Counted from the first letter of the stretch, positions 27,652 through 36,318 are shown. The stretch: DNA of 36,609 nucleotides from Myxococcales bacterium (GCA_007120035.1 SKON01000243.1:1-36609); one strand, 5' to 3'. Translations and numbers: made by a program. The notes: generated by a model not told the origin, from the letters alone.

Positions 27652-29019
27652 ATGCGCTACATCCCCCACACCGACGAAGAGATCGCCGAGATGCTCGCCG
27701 CCATCGGCGTAGAGACCATTGACGATCTCTTCGAGTCGATACCGGAGAGCTTACGGGTCGCGGCCCGGGAGATGAGCCTCCCGGACCCGATGGGCGAGAT
27801 CGCCCTGACCCGTCACCTCGAGGAGCTCGCCGGCCGCAACCGTGTCGCCGGAGGGCGGATCGACTCTATGCTGGGGGCCGGCTGCTACGACCATATCGTG
27901 CCCCAGGCCCTGAATCAGCTCCTGCTGCGGGCCGAGTTTCTGACGTCCTACACTCCCTATCAACCGGAGATCAGCCAGGGCACGACCAAGGCGATCTTCG
28001 AGTTTCAGTCCATGGTGGCCGAACTCTTGGACATGCCCGTGGCCAACGCGTCGATGTACGACGGGGCCCACGCGGTGGCCGAGGCGGCGCTGATGAGCCA
28101 GCGCACGACCCGCCGGGACCAGGTGTGGGTGGCCGAGACGCTGCACCCGGAGTACCGGGAGGTGGTCAAGACTTATCTGGGTTGGCAGGACGGAGACCGT
28201 TACCGAGAGTTCCCCTGTGACGCCGGCACGGGCCGAATCGATCTGGAGACCTTGACCTCCCGGATCGAGGACCCCCGAAAGGTGGCCTGTGTGGTCTTCC
28301 AGACACCGAATTTTCTGGGCGTCTTCGAAGATCCCCGGGAGCTGGTGGCCTGGGCTCAGGAGCATAAGATTCGGGTCGTAGCGGCCTTCACCGAGCCTCA
28401 CGCGTTCGCTTTGAGCCAGCCGCCGGGAAGCTTCGGCGTCGATATCTGCGCCGGCGAGGGGATTGGCCTCGGGATGGGCCTGTCCTTTGGCGGGCCGGCG
28501 CTGGGGATCTTCGCCGCCCGAGAGAAGCAGCTCAGGGCGATGCCGGGCCGCCTGGCGGGGCGCACCGTGGACGCCACAGGGCGGGAGGGGTACGTGCTGA
28601 CCCTGTCCACCCGGGAGCAACATATCCGGAGGGAGAAGGCGACCAGCAATATCTGCACCAACCAGGGGCTGATGGCGCTGGGGGCGGCGATCTACCTGAG
28701 CCTGATGGGCAAAGAGGGCCTCCGGGAGCTGGGGCGGTTGAACATGTCCCGGGCGGCCTACGCCGCTCGCCGGTTCGAGGAAGAGCTGGGGTGCGCCCCG
28801 GTGTACGACGCGCCGTTCTTCAACGAGTTCGTCGTGGAGCTGCCGCGGCCGGCCCGCGAGGTGATCGACGCCTGCCTGGAGGAAGATATCCTGGCCGGCT
28901 TTGACCTGGGGTCGGTCCGCCCGGAGTGGTCTCGGCAGATGCTGGTGGCCGCCACAGAGATGAACACCAGAGCCGGCATCGACCGGGTCATCGGGACCGT
29001 CAAGCGGGTCCTGGGATAA
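27652..29019 (+). CDS. gcvPA: Glycine decarboxylase P-protein subunit 1
   Basis: 455 residues, the N-terminal half of the two-subunit P-protein, which decarboxylates glycine and loads H-protein. Start MRYIPHTDEEIAEMLAAIGV and FLTSYTPYQPEISQGT, MYDGAHAVAEAALMS, TREQHIRREKATSNICTNQ are characteristic. The PLP-binding Lys is expected on subunit 2 (GcvPB), which does not follow here; pgi does. The gene must rely on a gcvPB elsewhere, and on a shared lipoamide dehydrogenase. Confidence 0.96.
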   Translation: MRYIPHTDEEIAEMLAAIGVETIDDLFESIPESLRVAAREMSLPDPMGEIALTRHLEELAGRNRVAGGRIDSMLGAGCYDHIVPQALNQLLLRAEFLTSYTPYQPEISQGTTKAIFEFQSMVAELLDMPVANASMYDGAHAVAEAALMSQRTTRRDQVWVAETLHPEYREVVKTYLGWQDGDRYREFPCDAGTGRIDLETLTSRIEDPRKVACVVFQTPNFLGVFEDPRELVAWAQEHKIRVVAAFTEPHAFALSQPPGSFGVDICAGEGIGLGMGLSFGGPALGIFAAREKQLRAMPGRLAGRTVDATGREGYVLTLSTREQHIRREKATSNICTNQGLMALGAAIYLSLMGKEGLRELGRLNMSRAAYAARRFEEELGCAPVYDAPFFNEFVVELPRPAREVIDACLEEDILAGFDLGSVRPEWSRQMLVAATEMNTRAGIDRVIGTVKRVLG

Positions 29020-29044
29020 CCACATCGAGCACAGGAGGTAGGCG

Positions 29045-30394
29045 ATGCTGCGGTACGAGACAACGGGGCTGTACGGCGAAGGCCTCCTGGAAGGCGATAG
29101 CTTTGATAGAGGGGAGATCTCCCTGGCCGCCGAGAGGCTGCAGGCTCGGTTCAGCTCGGGAGAGCTCGGGTTTGTGAACTGCCCGGACATCGACCCCGAG
29201 GCCATCGAGGCCTGGGCGGCGACGAAGCTTCAAGAAGGGTGGACCGACCAGGTGGTCATCGGGATCGGAGGCTCGAGCCTGGGGGCGAGAGCGGTGCTCC
29301 ACGCCGCAGATCCGGAGCACCTCCGAGGGTTGCGGACCCACTTCGCCGAGAACCTCGACCCCGAGACGGTGGACCGGCTCTTCTCGGGGCTCGATCCTCG
29401 GACCACCCTGGTAGTGGTGATCACGAAGAGTGGCACCACCATTGAGACGATGAGCCAGTTCTGGATCGCCTGGCGAATGATCGCCGACGCGGTCGGCGAG
29501 GAGGCTTCCCATCGCCACCTGGTGGGGATCACTGACCCGGAAGGAGGGGAGCTTCGCAAGCTCGTGGAGCGCCACGGCTGGCAGAACTTCTCGGTACCTC
29601 CCAACGTGGGAGGGCGGTTCAGCGTGCTCACCGCCGTGGGGCTCGTGCCCCTGGCCCTGGCCGGATACCCCATCGCCGAGCTCTTGCAGGGCGCCCGCCA
29701 GGTGCGCGAGCGCCACGCCGCCGACCTGGCAGGCTCCTGGGGGATGGCGGCGGCGGAGCATATCTCCCTGATGCGGGAGGGGGTCGACGAGCTGGTGATG
29801 ATGTCCTACGCCGACCGCCTCAGCATGCTCGTGGACTGGTTCTGCCAGCTCTGGGCGGAGAGCCTGGGGAAGGCCCGAAACCGCCGGGGGGAGACCGTCC
29901 ATGTGGGGATCACGCCCATCAAAGCCCTGGGGGTGATCGACCAGCACAGCCAGGTCCAGCTCTACATGGAGGGTCCTCGAAACAAGCACGTGACCTTCCT
30001 GGAGGTGGAGCGGTTTGAGCGAGATCGGGTGGTCCCTGTGAGCCCGGCGCTCCCCGACGGGCTGAGCCATCTTCAAGGTCGAAGGATCTCGGAGATCTTC
30101 GCCGCCGAGCTCGCCGGCACCCGAGCCGCGCTTCGCCGAGAGGGGAGGCCCACGTCGCGGTGGATCTTTTCGGAGATCTCCCCTCGAACGGTGGGCTCCT
30201 TTCTCTTCTCCTGGCAGATGATCACCGCCATGGCCGGTGAACTCCTCGAGATCGACGCCTTCGATCAGCCCGGGGTGGAGCTGGGCAAGAAGATCGCCCA
30301 CGGGCTGCTCGGTCGAGTAGGACACGCGGAATTTGCGCGCCTCGGTCAACCCGCCGAGGAAGACCTCGCAGATCCGGGGATTCTCCTGTTGTGA
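29045..30394 (+). CDS. pgi: Glucose-6-phosphate isomerase
   Basis: Interconverts glucose-6-phosphate and fructose-6-phosphate; 449 residues, the shorter bacterial form (E. coli is ~549). Sugar-phosphate isomerase (SIS) motifs: VVIGIGGSSLGARAVLHA, VVVITKSGTTIETM, and VPPNVGGRFSVLTAVGLVPL, with GVIDQHSQVQLYMEGPRNKH in the catalytic region. Perfect ribosome site AGGAGGT (29033-29039), 5 bases before the ATG. It lies 25 bases after gcvPA on the same strand and may be read through from it, but is functionally unrelated to glycine cleavage. Confidence 0.96.
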   Translation: MLRYETTGLYGEGLLEGDSFDRGEISLAAERLQARFSSGELGFVNCPDIDPEAIEAWAATKLQEGWTDQVVIGIGGSSLGARAVLHAADPEHLRGLRTHFAENLDPETVDRLFSGLDPRTTLVVVITKSGTTIETMSQFWIAWRMIADAVGEEASHRHLVGITDPEGGELRKLVERHGWQNFSVPPNVGGRFSVLTAVGLVPLALAGYPIAELLQGARQVRERHAADLAGSWGMAAAEHISLMREGVDELVMMSYADRLSMLVDWFCQLWAESLGKARNRRGETVHVGITPIKALGVIDQHSQVQLYMEGPRNKHVTFLEVERFERDRVVPVSPALPDGLSHLQGRRISEIFAAELAGTRAALRREGRPTSRWIFSEISPRTVGSFLFSWQMITAMAGELLEIDAFDQPGVELGKKIAHGLLGRVGHAEFARLGQPAEEDLADPGILLL

Positions 30395-30420
30395 TCTGCC
30401 ACGAGGTAAGCCAGAATGCG

Positions 30421-30449
30421 TTGCAATCCGACAGGGACTCTGATTTAAT
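30421..30449 (+). promoter_or_regulatory. Promoter of the FHA-GGDEF gene
   Basis: TTGCAA (30421-30426, 4 of 6), 17-base spacer, TTTAAT (30444-30449, 5 of 6). Expected start near 30456, leaving a leader of about 140 bases. That leader holds a cccggc/gccggg hairpin with a 10-base loop (about 30535-30555). It lacks the conserved core of GEMM-I c-di-GMP riboswitches as far as can be seen by eye. Confidence 0.55.
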
Positions 30450-30597
30450 ACAAGGAAGGAAAACCCTTGCGGACCATATCCATCAGCCCTCTTTGTCCCA
30501 CTTGTTGGGAGTAATGGGGAGTTGAGCGTCGAGCCCGGCACGATGAGTGGCCGGGAGTCTCCTGCGGTTGAGGCGGGAGGAATAGAAGAAGGCAGCC

Positions 30598-31515
30598 ATG
30601 GCGAAGGACAACACAGTCATTACGGTCATTCGGCCGATATCGACGAAGACCACGTCCTCTCGGGATGCCTGTCTGGTGGTGATCAATGGCGCTGATTTGG
30701 GGAAGAAGTACAGCCTTCAGCAAGACACGACCAACATCGGCCGGTCGAGCAAGGTGGACATCCAGATCGACGAAGACTCGATCTCTCGCAACCACGCGGT
30801 GATCGAGAACGACGGCTCGGTGATCCGGATCCGAGACCTCCGGTCCACCAATGGAACCTACGTCAATGACCAGCCCATTGAAGAGCTGGCGTTGCGCGAC
30901 GGGGACCAGGTCAAGATCGGTCGGACGATCTTCAAGTTCTTGTCCGGCAGCAACGTGGAGGCTTCCTATCACGACGAGATTTATCGTCTGACCACGACGG
31001 ACGGCCTGACCCAGATCTTCAACAAGCGGTACTTCCTGCAGGAGATGGAGCGGGAGCTGAGCCGGTGCGTCCGATACCAGCGAGACCTGTCGTTGGTGAT
31101 GTTCGACATCGACCACTTCAAGCCCGTCAACGACACCTACGGACACCTGGCGGGGGACCATATCCTGAAGCAGGTCGCCCAGCGAATCGTCAGCGTGATT
31201 CGCCGTGATGATATCTTCGCCCGGTACGGTGGCGAGGAGTTCATCCTCCTCTTGCCGGAGATCGAGAAGGCCAAGGCCGTCAAGACCGCCGAGAAGATCC
31301 GGCGAACCATCGAGGCCGAGCCCTTCACCTTCGACGGGGTGGACATCCCGATCACGCTCTCCCTGGGGGTCGCCGACGTGCGGGAGTACCTCCAGCGGAT
31401 CGGTGAGCGAGGGGGCGACGGCCCACCGGATCCCTTCACGTTCATCAAGCTCGCCGACACCCGGCTCTATCACGCCAAAGAGACGGGGCGGAACCGGGTG
31501 GTCTCCGACGGCTGA
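30598..31515 (+). CDS. FHA-domain diguanylate cyclase
   Basis: 305 residues. FHA domain at about 25-100 with GRSS (48-51), SRNH (63-66) and RSTNGTYVND: a phosphothreonine-binding module. GGDEF domain at about 130-300 with FDIDHFKPVNDTYGH, GGEEF active site at 211-215, and an RxxD inhibitory site (R202-RDD) five residues before it, so product inhibition by c-di-GMP is expected. It makes c-di-GMP from two GTP. The FHA domain suggests control by, or localisation through, a Thr-phosphorylated partner, such as a Hanks-kinase substrate. ATG supported by AAGG 6 bases upstream. Convergent with pyk, stops 7 bases apart. Confidence 0.94.
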   Translation: MAKDNTVITVIRPISTKTTSSRDACLVVINGADLGKKYSLQQDTTNIGRSSKVDIQIDEDSISRNHAVIENDGSVIRIRDLRSTNGTYVNDQPIEELALRDGDQVKIGRTIFKFLSGSNVEASYHDEIYRLTTTDGLTQIFNKRYFLQEMERELSRCVRYQRDLSLVMFDIDHFKPVNDTYGHLAGDHILKQVAQRIVSVIRRDDIFARYGGEEFILLLPEIEKAKAVKTAEKIRRTIEAEPFTFDGVDIPITLSLGVADVREYLQRIGERGGDGPPDPFTFIKLADTRLYHAKETGRNRVVSDG

Positions 31516-31522
31516 AGGCCCG

Positions 31523-32941
31523 TCAGAGCCGGTGAAACTTAATCAGATTGGTCTCTGCACCACCGCCTGCGGGGGATCCCATCAGGACGATGACCTCGTC
31601 GCCGGGCTGAGAGTCACGGTCGTTGCGCATCAGCTCTTCGACGGCGTCGAGCATCCGATCCGTGTTCTTGTACATCTCGATCTGGTAGGGCTCCACGCCC
31701 CAGTATAAGGCCATCTGCTGGAAGACCCGAGGGTCCGGGGTGCAGGCGATGATGGGCTTTTCGGGGCGATAGGTCATCAGGAGGCGAGCTGTGGAGCCTG
31801 AGTTGGTCAGGACGACGATGCCCGTGACGTCGAGCTCGGAGGCGGCGATGGTGGCGGCCCGGGCGACGGCGTTGGGGAAGGTCCGCAGGTTTTGAACCGA
31901 CCGAGGCTCCGGCAGGGCCCGATAGGCGCGGCTCTGCTCCACCTCGGAGATGATGGACGCCATCATCCGAACGGACTCCACAGGGTAGCGTCCGGCGGCG
32001 GTCTCTCCGGAGAGCATCACCGCGTCGGTGCCGTCGAGGATGGCGTTTGCCACGTCGGAGGCTTCGGCGCGAGTGGGGCGGAAGTTAGTGGTCATGGACT
32101 CCAGCATCTGGGTGGCCGTGATGGAGAGACGGCCCATCTCGTTGGCCTTCTTGATGGCCATCTTCTGGAGCATCGGCACCCGCTGAGGGGGGAGCTCGAC
32201 GCCGAGGTCGCCGCGGGCGATCATGATCCCGTCGGAGACGGCGATGATGTCCTCGAGCTCGGCGATGGCTTGAGGCTTCTCGATCTTGGAGATCACCTTG
32301 ATGGACTCCACCAGGGACGCTGGCATATGGGATCGGAGCTGGTGAATGTCCAGAGCAGACCGGACGAAGCTCAAGGCCACGTAGTCCACGCCGAGGTCCA
32401 TCCCGTAGGCCAGGTCGGCCTTGTCCTTCTCGGTGAGACTGGGGGCTGAGACGGCGGCGGTGGGGAGGTTGATGCCCTTGTTGTTCTTGAGGACCCCGCC
32501 GACCTCGACGGCGGTGTGGACCTGCTGGCCGTCGACCTCGACGACCCGGAACCGGAGCAGGCCGTCGTCGACGAGGAGGATGTCACCGCGCTCCACGTCG
32601 AGGTGGAGGTTCTCGTAGGTCGTGGAAACCCGCTCCTGGTCGCCGATCACGTCGGGGTCGGTGGTGATCGTGAAGGGGTCGCCGCTGTGAAGCTGGATGG
32701 AGTCCTCGGCGAAGGTGCCGACCCGGATCTTGGGCCCCTGGAGATCCTGGAGGATCGCCACGGGTCGCTTCAGATCCGCCGAGAGCTCCCGGACCAGCTC
32801 GAAGGTCTTGCGGTGGTCTTCGTAGTCGCCGTGGGAGAAGTTCAGGCGAGCGACGTTCATCCCGGCGAGGATCATCTCCTCGAGGACCTCGGGGGAGCTG
32901 GAGGCGGGGCCGAGGGTACAGACGATTTTGGCGTGTCTCAT
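31523..32941 (-). CDS. pyk: Pyruvate kinase
   Basis: Last step of glycolysis: PEP plus ADP to pyruvate plus ATP. 472 residues, normal. Signatures: TLGPASSSPEVLEEMI at the start, MNVARLNFSHGDYEDH, KIEKPQAIAELEDI (the KxE active-site block), IMIARGDLGVELP and TATQMLESM. The C-terminal domain is complete (SGSTARLLMTYRPEKPI). It starts 28 bases after the Cys-rich lipoprotein gene and may be expressed with it or from its own promoter, which was not identified. Confidence 0.97.
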   Translation of the reverse strand: MRHAKIVCTLGPASSSPEVLEEMILAGMNVARLNFSHGDYEDHRKTFELVRELSADLKRPVAILQDLQGPKIRVGTFAEDSIQLHSGDPFTITTDPDVIGDQERVSTTYENLHLDVERGDILLVDDGLLRFRVVEVDGQQVHTAVEVGGVLKNNKGINLPTAAVSAPSLTEKDKADLAYGMDLGVDYVALSFVRSALDIHQLRSHMPASLVESIKVISKIEKPQAIAELEDIIAVSDGIMIARGDLGVELPPQRVPMLQKMAIKKANEMGRLSITATQMLESMTTNFRPTRAEASDVANAILDGTDAVMLSGETAAGRYPVESVRMMASIISEVEQSRAYRALPEPRSVQNLRTFPNAVARAATIAASELDVTGIVVLTNSGSTARLLMTYRPEKPIIACTPDPRVFQQMALYWGVEPYQIEMYKNTDRMLDAVEELMRNDRDSQPGDEVIVLMGSPAGGGAETNLIKFHRL

Positions 32942-32969
32942 AGGTGGGCTACTTCGCGTAGGGCAGTGA

Positions 32970-34061
32970 TCAGTTCACGCAGACACTGACGCTCGAGCCG
33001 CTCGGGGTCAAGCGAGTTCCGCAGTTCACGTCCCAGTTCATGCTGATATCGCTGTGCTCGGCGGCCAGGGGGCAGACCCCGCCGGAACAGAGAGCGCTGC
33101 ACCAGAACTCGCCATTGGAGTGGCTGGCGCAGGCCGTACCGGGGGGGCATCCGTCTTCTTCGCACCGATGGCTGCAGATCCCGAAGTCATCGTAGTAGTC
33201 GAGGCGGCACGCACCGTTGACGCAGTCATCGTCGGTCTGGCAGCGCTTGCCGACGGCCTGGATCTGCGGGGGTAGGCAGCCGCTTCGCCACTCCGGCTCG
33301 CCATCTTCGTCGGCCAAGACGAAGGTGCAGCTCATGCCCGTCAGGGAGCAGGCCTGGTCGCAGGCCCGAAGGCAGTGGGGATAGCCGCCAGCGGTGACGC
33401 CGTCGGGGTCCCAGCAGACCTGGTTGCCCGTGCAGGGATCGGTCTCGCAGGAGTTGGTGCAATATCCGCCGTGGTCCAGGATGCAGCTCTCGTCGTCGCC
33501 GCATCGGCAGAGGCCGCCGGCGCACTCATCAGGGTCGCTACAGGGGTGGCCCGAGCTCAGTCCGGAGAGACATTCAGCGCCCAGACAGGTGGTCTCCAGG
33601 GGGCAGGTCTCGGTGACGTAGCCCGAGCCATCGGGGCGACAGGTCACGAGCTGGGTGGCGCTGAAACAGTAGGAGTCTCCCGGGGTGCAGGCCGGCGGGA
33701 GGGCGCAGGCGTCGTCTTCGCAGACCTCCCCTTCGCCACAGGCCGAGGCCACCCAGGCGTCGCCGTCGTCGTTGCAGGTCTCGAGGGTGTTTTGACCGGC
33801 GCACCGGACTTCGCCGGCACAACAGACCGGGCAGGGGTCCTCGACGATGTCCTCCTCGGCGTCGGGCTCATCAGAGACGTCGGGCTCAGCAGCCACGTCG
33901 GGCTCGGTGGTGTTGTGGGGGCCGACGTCGGGGTCTTCGCCGGCGTCCGGGGTCTGGTTGTCCTCGAGCCCGCCACCGCCGCCGGCGCAACCAGTGGTGA
34001 GGAGGAGGAGGAGGACAGAGAGGACTGCAGAGATCACTTGTATCTTTTGCCCGCCGTTCAT
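32970..34061 (-). CDS. Cysteine-rich secreted lipoprotein
   Basis: 363 residues, about 41 Cys. Signal peptide with a lipoprotein-type end (LLLLLTTGC, Cys25), then a Gly run, an acidic Asp/Pro/Glu linker (residues about 30-75, with repeated EPDV-type units) and Cys-paired modules such as CNDDGDAW, CRPDGSGYVTETC, CQTDDDCVNGAC and DECAGGLC. The modules resemble those of surface proteins common in myxobacteria-like and Bradymonadales genomes. Likely exported, disulfide-rich and surface-attached; function unknown. On the same strand as pyk (downstream) and the helical protein (upstream). Confidence 0.85.
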   Translation of the reverse strand: MNGGQKIQVISAVLSVLLLLLTTGCAGGGGGLEDNQTPDAGEDPDVGPHNTTEPDVAAEPDVSDEPDAEEDIVEDPCPVCCAGEVRCAGQNTLETCNDDGDAWVASACGEGEVCEDDACALPPACTPGDSYCFSATQLVTCRPDGSGYVTETCPLETTCLGAECLSGLSSGHPCSDPDECAGGLCRCGDDESCILDHGGYCTNSCETDPCTGNQVCWDPDGVTAGGYPHCLRACDQACSLTGMSCTFVLADEDGEPEWRSGCLPPQIQAVGKRCQTDDDCVNGACRLDYYDDFGICSHRCEEDGCPPGTACASHSNGEFWCSALCSGGVCPLAAEHSDISMNWDVNCGTRLTPSGSSVSVCVN

Positions 34062-34150
34062 GGGTGATTCCGTGGCTTCGTCGAGGTCTATGGCGATAGG
34101 GCCCTCAGATCAGCCTAAACGGGTGTCCCCGGCCATGCAATAGGTGGTGT

Positions 34151-34564
34151 CTACGTAGAGGTGGTCTCGGAGACCGGCGTCGGCTGAGGGGAGGTGCCGG
34201 CCTCGATCTGGGCCTCCAGGAAGTCGAGGTGGTTGATCACCTCCTCGATCTCCCGAACCTGGCGATCCAGAAGGGACTGGCCTACCATCCATCCCCCGAG
34301 ACCCAGAAGGATCGCGGCCGGCAGGCGGCCCCGGAGCCAGTGTCCGCCGGAGAGGAGGCCGAGCTGGGCGCCCACCAGGGTGGTCTGCATCACAGCGCTG
34401 CGATCGGTCTTCAGCCCCTCGACCTGCATACGGGCGCCGCCGATGCGGGCTTTCGCCGCTCGGAACTCACCGCGTCGGAGATGGGACTCGATGCGGAGCA
34501 CCTCCCGGGAGACCTCCCCGAGGCGGTGCTCGAGCTGTTGAACTGTTCTCTGGATGTCGGGCAT
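34151..34564 (-). CDS. Coiled-coil protein with central hydrophobic segment
   Basis: 137 residues, not recognised. An N-terminal heptad-like coil (IQRTVQQLEHRLGEVSREVL, residues about 4-35), a basic stretch, a central hydrophobic hairpin (about residues 60-95: TTLVGAQLGLLSGGHW and LPAAILLGLGGWMVGQSLL), and a second helix (REIEEVINHLDFLEAQIEAG). A Thr/Ser/Pro tail ends it. Overall a membrane-associated helical hairpin is plausible. ATG 34564 is preferred for GGAGGA immediately upstream; the frame remains open to 34603. Confidence 0.65.
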   Translation of the reverse strand: MPDIQRTVQQLEHRLGEVSREVLRIESHLRRGEFRAAKARIGGARMQVEGLKTDRSAVMQTTLVGAQLGLLSGGHWLRGRLPAAILLGLGGWMVGQSLLDRQVREIEEVINHLDFLEAQIEAGTSPQPTPVSETTST

Positions 34565-34775
34565 CTCTCCTCCGCGTGGGGTCCGTCGGTCGGTGTAGAA
34601 CATCGGCTCAGGCCAGGCTTGTCAAGCCGAGAGGCCTCGAAGGGGGTCACGAGGTGTTACAGATTCACTCCTTGCCGACCACCGCCGGGGGGTTATTCCT
34701 TTTTCTCCTTCCGCAGTCCTGGTGGATCGACTGACCCGTGCCACCGGGGGGAACTCGAGAGAGAAGTGGGTCTAC

Positions 34776-34791
34776 TTTTCCAACAGGAGAG
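34776..34791 (+). promoter_or_regulatory. Candidate fourU-like RNA thermometer at the hsp20 ribosome site
   Basis: In the leader, UUUUCC (34776-34781), loop AACA, GGAGAG (34786-34791), giving a 6-pair stem (two GC, two AU, two GU) that hides the ribosome site AGGAG just before the ATG at 34796. The layout is that of fourU thermometers, in which a U-run pairs with the Shine-Dalgarno. The stem is short and has wobble pairs, so the call is tentative. Confidence 0.4.
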
Positions 34792-34795
34792 CGAA

Positions 34796-35332
34796 ATGAG
34801 CATGATGAGCCGGTGGTCGCAGCGTCGAAGAAGTGGGGGATCGAGATCTTCGGAGCGTTCCAGGGGAGAGATGGGGTTCTTCTCGGAGATGGGGCTCTCC
34901 GAGCCCTTTATGGAACTTCAAGACGAGATGAACCAACTCTTCCAGGACTTCATGGGAAGCTCCTCCTCGCGTCGCGAAGACGTGGGCCCCGGCTCCCGGT
35001 TTCTTCCCCAGGTGGACGTGAGCGAGTCCGCCGAAAGTGTCCGGATCACCATGGACACCCCGGGGATGGACGAAGACGACATCGAGCTGACCGTGTCGGA
35101 TCACACCCTGATGATCACCGGAGAGCGGAAGATGGAAGAGGAGCGAAACGGTGAGAACTACTACCACCGGGAGCGGGGCTACGGGATGTTCCGGCGGTCC
35201 ATTCCGCTGCCCGAGGGTATCGACGTTGCAAAGATCGAGGCCCGATACAAGCGGGGAGTCCTCACGGTGGATCTGCCCAAGAACAACGAGAGCCGCAAGA
35301 ACTGGCGTCGGATCAAGGTGAAGTCCGACTAG
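34796..35332 (+). CDS. Small heat-shock protein Hsp20
   Basis: ATP-independent holdase chaperone; 178 residues. N-terminal arm with Arg/Ser-rich start, then the alpha-crystallin domain at about 75-165 (RFLPQVDVSESAESVRITMD, GMDEDDIELTVSDHTLMITG, ARYKRGVLTVDLPK, with the conserved AxxxxGVL), and a C-terminal IKV, the I-x-V/I assembly motif. AGGAGA lies 5 bases before the ATG at 34796. The open frame upstream to 34229 overlaps the opposite gene and is not coding. Stop 20 bases from the convergent lipoprotein gene. Confidence 0.94.
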   Translation: MSMMSRWSQRRRSGGSRSSERSRGEMGFFSEMGLSEPFMELQDEMNQLFQDFMGSSSSRREDVGPGSRFLPQVDVSESAESVRITMDTPGMDEDDIELTVSDHTLMITGERKMEEERNGENYYHRERGYGMFRRSIPLPEGIDVAKIEARYKRGVLTVDLPKNNESRKNWRRIKVKSD

Positions 35333-35352
35333 CTCCGTGGCCCACCTGGGTT

Positions 35353-36318
35353 CTATTCGCCGGTCAGGGACACCCGATGGAGGACTCGACGCTGATCCTC
35401 AGGGTCGCAGCTCCCCAGGGGCGTCTCTTCGTCGAGACAGACGCGACCGGCCGCGAAGTAGAGGGAGTCACCGGCGATGGCGAGAGCGGCGATCGCGCCT
35501 TCGCCGGTGGCGATCCGATGCGGCGCTTCGGTGGCCTTCGGGAGATGGAAGATCTCGGCCCGTGCGGCGAAGTAGAGATCTTCACCGTGGGCTACCACAG
35601 GGCCGATCATTCGCTGGTAGAAGACCGTCGGCTCGGTCTCATCAGGCCCAAGAGACTGCAGGCCTGGAGCGGAGGCGGCCATGGAGGTCCAGAACACCCG
35701 CCCGTCATCGGTGATGGCAGTTCGATTGGGCATGGGCCCTTCGAAGAGGACTTCTGGTGCTTCGGCGTCGAGAGAAATCGACATCACGGCGCCTTCCTCT
35801 TCGTGCCGTCGGGAGCCTACCATGCGATCTCCGGCCACAGACAGGGAGCCTCGAAGAAGGGAGGGTAACTCAGCGAATTCATGGAGCTCTCCCTCGCCAT
35901 CGATCACCACCAGCTCGCAGGGTTCTCCATCGGCGGGTCGGCACGCGTAGAGCCCGGCCTCTCCGACCACAAGTGGAATCACGGGCTCGGGAGAGATCAT
36001 CGGGGTGGCCTCCAGGCTCTCGGGATCGACGGCGATGACCGGGGTCGTTGGGTTGGGGGTCGAAAAATAGAGGACGCCGCCGCTCTGGGTGATCAGCTCT
36101 CCCCAGGTGGCGGTTCCCACGGGCTCCACGGGTCGGTCTTCATCGGGCCGTGCCGGGGCCAGCGCCGCCTCGTCGGGCTCCTCGTCGGTCGCCTGGTCGG
36201 TCCCCTCGTCGGGGAGGGCCGGGGCCTGGATTTCTTCGACGGCCTCGTCGGTGTCTCGGTCACAGGCGGGCAAGAGGAAGATCGATACCAGCAGGATGGT
36301 CAGGGTGGGAGCGCGCAT
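35353..36318 (-). CDS. Putative lipoprotein with beta-propeller-like repeats
   Basis: 321 residues. Lipobox LLPAC (Cys19), with Asp at +2 (inner-membrane retention type in E. coli). An acidic Asp/Glu/Pro-rich linker (about 20-75) precedes a globular domain with repeated short strands of the form GGVLYFSTPN, EAGLYACRPADGE, DGRVFWTSMAA, GEDLYFAARAEIFHL and GDSLYFAAGRV, which is the pattern of a WD/YVTN-type propeller. No enzyme motif recognised. ATG 36318 has GAGG 5-6 bases upstream; the frame extends further to 36381. Convergent with hsp20. Confidence 0.75.
   Translation of the reverse strand: MRAPTLTILLVSIFLLPACDRDTDEAVEEIQAPALPDEGTDQATDEEPDEAALAPARPDEDRPVEPVGTATWGELITQSGGVLYFSTPNPTTPVIAVDPESLEATPMISPEPVIPLVVGEAGLYACRPADGEPCELVVIDGEGELHEFAELPSLLRGSLSVAGDRMVGSRRHEEEGAVMSISLDAEAPEVLFEGPMPNRTAITDDGRVFWTSMAASAPGLQSLGPDETEPTVFYQRMIGPVVAHGEDLYFAARAEIFHLPKATEAPHRIATGEGAIAALAIAGDSLYFAAGRVCLDEETPLGSCDPEDQRRVLHRVSLTGE

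Noticed and set aside
30395-30450. Ten-codon ORF MRCNPTGTLI at 30417
   Set aside because: Overlaps the promoter and is too short to support.
25538-30541. Long minus-strand frames opposite folD-gcvT, gcvPA and pgi (595, 484 and 513 codons)
   Set aside because: Shadows of strongly recognised genes; no family match and no ribosome sites.
30450-30597. c-di-GMP riboswitch in the leader of the FHA-GGDEF gene
   Set aside because: The conserved GEMM core was not found by eye; only an ordinary 6-bp hairpin is present.
34604-34775. Sigma32 or CIRCE heat-shock control before hsp20
   Set aside because: No CTTGAA-type -35 or CIRCE inverted repeat could be supported.
34229-34795. N-terminal extension of the hsp20 frame
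   Set aside because: It is antisense to the helical protein and its upstream gap; the ribosome site is at 34785-34790 and homology begins after the ATG at 34796.
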